DNA of 64,000 bases from Lachnospiraceae bacterium MD308. Lineage in GTDB: Bacteria; Bacillota; Clostridia; Lachnospirales; Lachnospiraceae. Below, in pieces: positions 62,104 through 64,000 of this stretch (its first letter is position 1; each line of letters starts with the position of its first letter). Both the position numbers and the translations under genes were made by a program. The DNA lies in contig KE159795.1 of assembly GCA_000403475.2 (NCBI GenBank), positions 2,124,417 through 2,188,416 of the forward strand, written 5' to 3'. The notes beneath the pieces are model-generated. The model was not told where the DNA came from. It saw only the letters and a program-made list of their open reading frames with translations, and searched no databases.

Positions 62104-62394
62104 CATGAAACTTCAGGTTTTGTTTTACGTGGGGAGGGTCACGAACTCACACACCGAGAAAGCCCCATAAGACATTGGTTTTGCCTTAGCATATAAAGCA
62201 GGTGAAAAGATGAAAGCATGCATAAGGAATCTGGATTGAGCGTATACAAAAAGATATGCTTAGGATATAATCGTAGTAGGAGCGGAAGAAATGGATAAAA
62301 TCGTAAGCGGATTTCAAGGAAGTGTTAGTACTAAACAAGCAGAGTTTGGGAACTAGATAAGGTTTTGTTCCCATAATTTTGCCCGAAATCTGTC
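62104..62394 (-). other. Decayed second copy of the queT leader
   Basis: 62115-62185 aligns with the queT leader at 58720-58840 in the same orientation: GGTTTTGTTTTACGTG, GGTC-CGAAC-CACAC, and GCCCCATAAGACATTGGTTTT against GCCCCGTAAGACCTTGG. The side stem is deleted. CAT at 62104-62106 matches the queT start codon position. Further right, 62371-62394 (ATAATTTTGCCCGAAATCTG) matches 58901-58924 upstream of the queT promoter. No queT gene is attached; to the left is the 3' end of the PNPOx gene. The gap 62186-62370 shows no gene. Confidence 0.7.
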
Positions 62395-62481
62395 TAAGAT
62401 TTGTATATGAAAGAAAAAATTAAGTGATGTATAGAAAGAGAAGTTTTGATATAATGAGTGTATTGAGAGAGGAGACGAATT

Positions 62482-63837
62482 ATGTATCTGAAACGCAATG
62501 TATATGAACGTCTTATAAATTGGAAAAAGAGCGGTATCCGTAGTACACTGGAAGTCGGCGGGGCAAGGCAGGTTGGAAAAACATACCTCATTAATAAATT
62601 TGCGGATGAGTATTTTAATCAAAAAATATATATTAACCTTTTTGAACTGAGTGGAAAACAATTTATGGAATGTTATGAGCAGGCGGTGTCATGGAAACCC
62701 GGAACGAAAAGGCCAGAGCGCCCGCTTCATGAAGCCTTTTTATTGTATGAGCCACAATTTCAAGATACAGACGATACGGTTATTATAATAGATGAAATTC
62801 AGGAATCGGCGGAAATTTATAATCGAATCCGGGAATTTACAAGGCAGTTTAAGTGTCATTTTATTGTAACCGGGAGTTATCTAGGGCGGGTGTATGAACC
62901 GGAGTTCAGGTACTCCAGCGGTGATGTGACTAAACTTACGATATATACACTTTCATATGAAGAGTTTTTGCAGGCGTATGATGAAGAACTTTATGAAGAC
63001 TATTGTAAGGTGACAAAAGGAAACTGCGAAAAGGATGTTTATGCTGATCTGAAAGCGATTTATAATATATACTGCCGGATTGGCGGGTATCCGAAAGTGG
63101 TGGAAACTTATCTGATTACAAAAGATGAACAAGAGGCGCAGGGAGAACTTGTCAAAATTATTGATACGTTTATGAATGAATCCATCCGGTATTTTACGGA
63201 TATTTTGGATAACCGGGTATTTACACAGATTTTTCTTTCTATTTGCCGGATTTTAAACAGAGAGAAAAAGGGCCTTGCCGAGGATAGCATCAGTGAAGAA
63301 CTACAAAAGATTGTGACCAAGGATTATTCTAGTAAGATTACAAAAGCGGTTTGCAACCGGGCGATAAGCTGGCTGTATTTTTCCGGTATCATTGGTTTCT
63401 GTGCGAAGATTACAGAAATGGATATTTTAGAATTTAAGCCTGCAAGTAGATGTTATTTCATGGATCTTGGAGTGGCGAATTATTATCTTAGACTGACAGG
63501 AACGGATGCTCGTGTGCTGGCTGGAACGCTGAATGAGAACTATGTATATATTAATTTGAAAAAGCGTCAGGACTTTCCGCCTGAGATTACGTTTGAAACT
63601 CCGGCATTCGCAACGTATAAGGGTGGGGAGATAGATTTTGTTGCACAGAGTTTAAAAACGGATTTGAGATATTTAATAGAAGTCAAAGCAGGGAAAGGTA
63701 CGGCAGCGACAGCAATGAAAGCGCTGCAAAGTGGAAAAGCAGGTAAGCTGTTGTACCTGAAGGGAGATACAAAAGGCGGGAAGGATAAAAATGTAGAAAC
63801 CATACCGATTTATATGCTGGAACCATACCGATTTTAA
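62482..63837 (+). CDS. AAA/DUF4143 ATP-binding protein
   Basis: 451 residues. Walker A GGARQVGKTYL at about residues 27-37, Walker B TVIIIDEIQES near 93 and sensor-like FIVTGSYLGRVY near 130 form the AAA_14 domain. The C-terminal part has TLNENYVYINLKKRQ and the end of DUF4143, with a PD-(D/E)XK-like core: EIDFVAQ and YLIEVKAGKG. These proteins are widespread, variable accessory ATPases of unknown role, often next to mobile or decayed DNA. GAGAGGAGAC precedes the ATG. Single gene. Confidence 0.9.
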   Translation: MYLKRNVYERLINWKKSGIRSTLEVGGARQVGKTYLINKFADEYFNQKIYINLFELSGKQFMECYEQAVSWKPGTKRPERPLHEAFLLYEPQFQDTDDTVIIIDEIQESAEIYNRIREFTRQFKCHFIVTGSYLGRVYEPEFRYSSGDVTKLTIYTLSYEEFLQAYDEELYEDYCKVTKGNCEKDVYADLKAIYNIYCRIGGYPKVVETYLITKDEQEAQGELVKIIDTFMNESIRYFTDILDNRVFTQIFLSICRILNREKKGLAEDSISEELQKIVTKDYSSKITKAVCNRAISWLYFSGIIGFCAKITEMDILEFKPASRCYFMDLGVANYYLRLTGTDARVLAGTLNENYVYINLKKRQDFPPEITFETPAFATYKGGEIDFVAQSLKTDLRYLIEVKAGKGTAATAMKALQSGKAGKLLYLKGDTKGGKDKNVETIPIYMLEPYRF

Positions 63838-63936
63838 GATGCTGATTACGCGGTGAAAAGATGGTCTTGACTTCTGAATATTTGTCCGGAATTTGTCCGG
63901 AATTGCATATGTATTGATAAGCCATGATAAAAAGGA

Positions 63937-63967
63937 CATCCCCGGAAAATGCGGATTTCCGGGGATG
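63937..63967 (-). terminator. Terminator of a minus-strand gene beyond the window
   Basis: CATCCCCGGAAA pairs perfectly with TTTCCGGGGATG around a 7-base loop; TCCTTTTT follows on the minus strand. A minus-strand frame could end at 63986-63988 (stop TAA), so the next gene probably reads toward this site. Confidence 0.8.
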
Positions 63968-64000
63968 TTAAGCGTTGATGATGTATTATAAAATCATCGG

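Overview
The window reads as chromosome from a spore-forming, low-to-mid GC Gram-positive anaerobe of the Clostridia, most likely Lachnospiraceae. Reasons: Firmicute gene orders (decarboxylase-holB-ricT-trmN6-rsmI; hup-rqcP-yabP-yabQ-divIC-spoIIE-tilS-hpt-ftsH), a CotS-type coat protein, a T-box before a type 3 prolyl-tRNA synthetase, a queT gene with a preQ1-type leader, and families such as DUF6382, DUF6147 and DUF4367. No rRNA, tRNA, CRISPR array or phage is visible.

Layout. 1-2027: end of a Tad/Flp pilus-like locus (duplicated Cys-module protein, prepilin peptidase, TadE-like pseudopilin, DUF6382 protein). 2104-8649: envelope and signalling genes (D,D-carboxypeptidase, rhomboid, soluble histidine kinase, HIT protein, sigma factor, MurG, DUF4367 protein, secreted DUF6147-like protein). 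8650-9341: a hairpin-rich gap and a decayed antitoxin-like gene. 9342-17869: housekeeping (TSCPD protein, MtnN, Pgi, decarboxylase, HolB, RicT, TrmN6, RsmI). 18062-20388: MsmX/UgpC-type sugar ABC ATPase and a CdaR-type regulator, followed by a palindromic MITE-like element. 20638-27919: a catabolic module (M20 hydrolase, YfcC carrier and DUF1177 protein on the minus strand; a divergent PucR regulator and an aconitase-like hydratase on the plus strand).

28322-36059: Rpn-type nuclease, ECF sigma factor with a membrane beta-propeller partner, an orphan transcription unit with a 29-codon ORF, and a 1111-residue hyperacidic P-loop protein. 36170-44140: GlgB, T-box/ProS, Cca, CotS, phosphosugar mutase. 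44317-51301: HU, RqcP, YabP, YabQ, DivIC, a short SpoIIE-type phosphatase, TilS, Hpt, FtsH. 51334-58077: GH13 enzyme, methionine aminopeptidase, a methyltransferase and a large extracytoplasmic protein. 58205-64000: queT with its riboswitch, ACT protein, a complete IS66-family element with intact 8-bp target duplications, a PNPOx-family protein with an attenuator-like leader, a decayed copy of the queT leader, and a DUF4143 ATPase.

Most of the window is ordinary core chromosome. The parts least explained by known families are the orphan unit at 32196-32596 with the hyperacidic ATPase behind it, the 20.6-27.9 kb catabolic module, the structured gap near 8.8 kb, and the rearranged queT leader region. 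Function calls come from reading motifs by eye; no database search was run.
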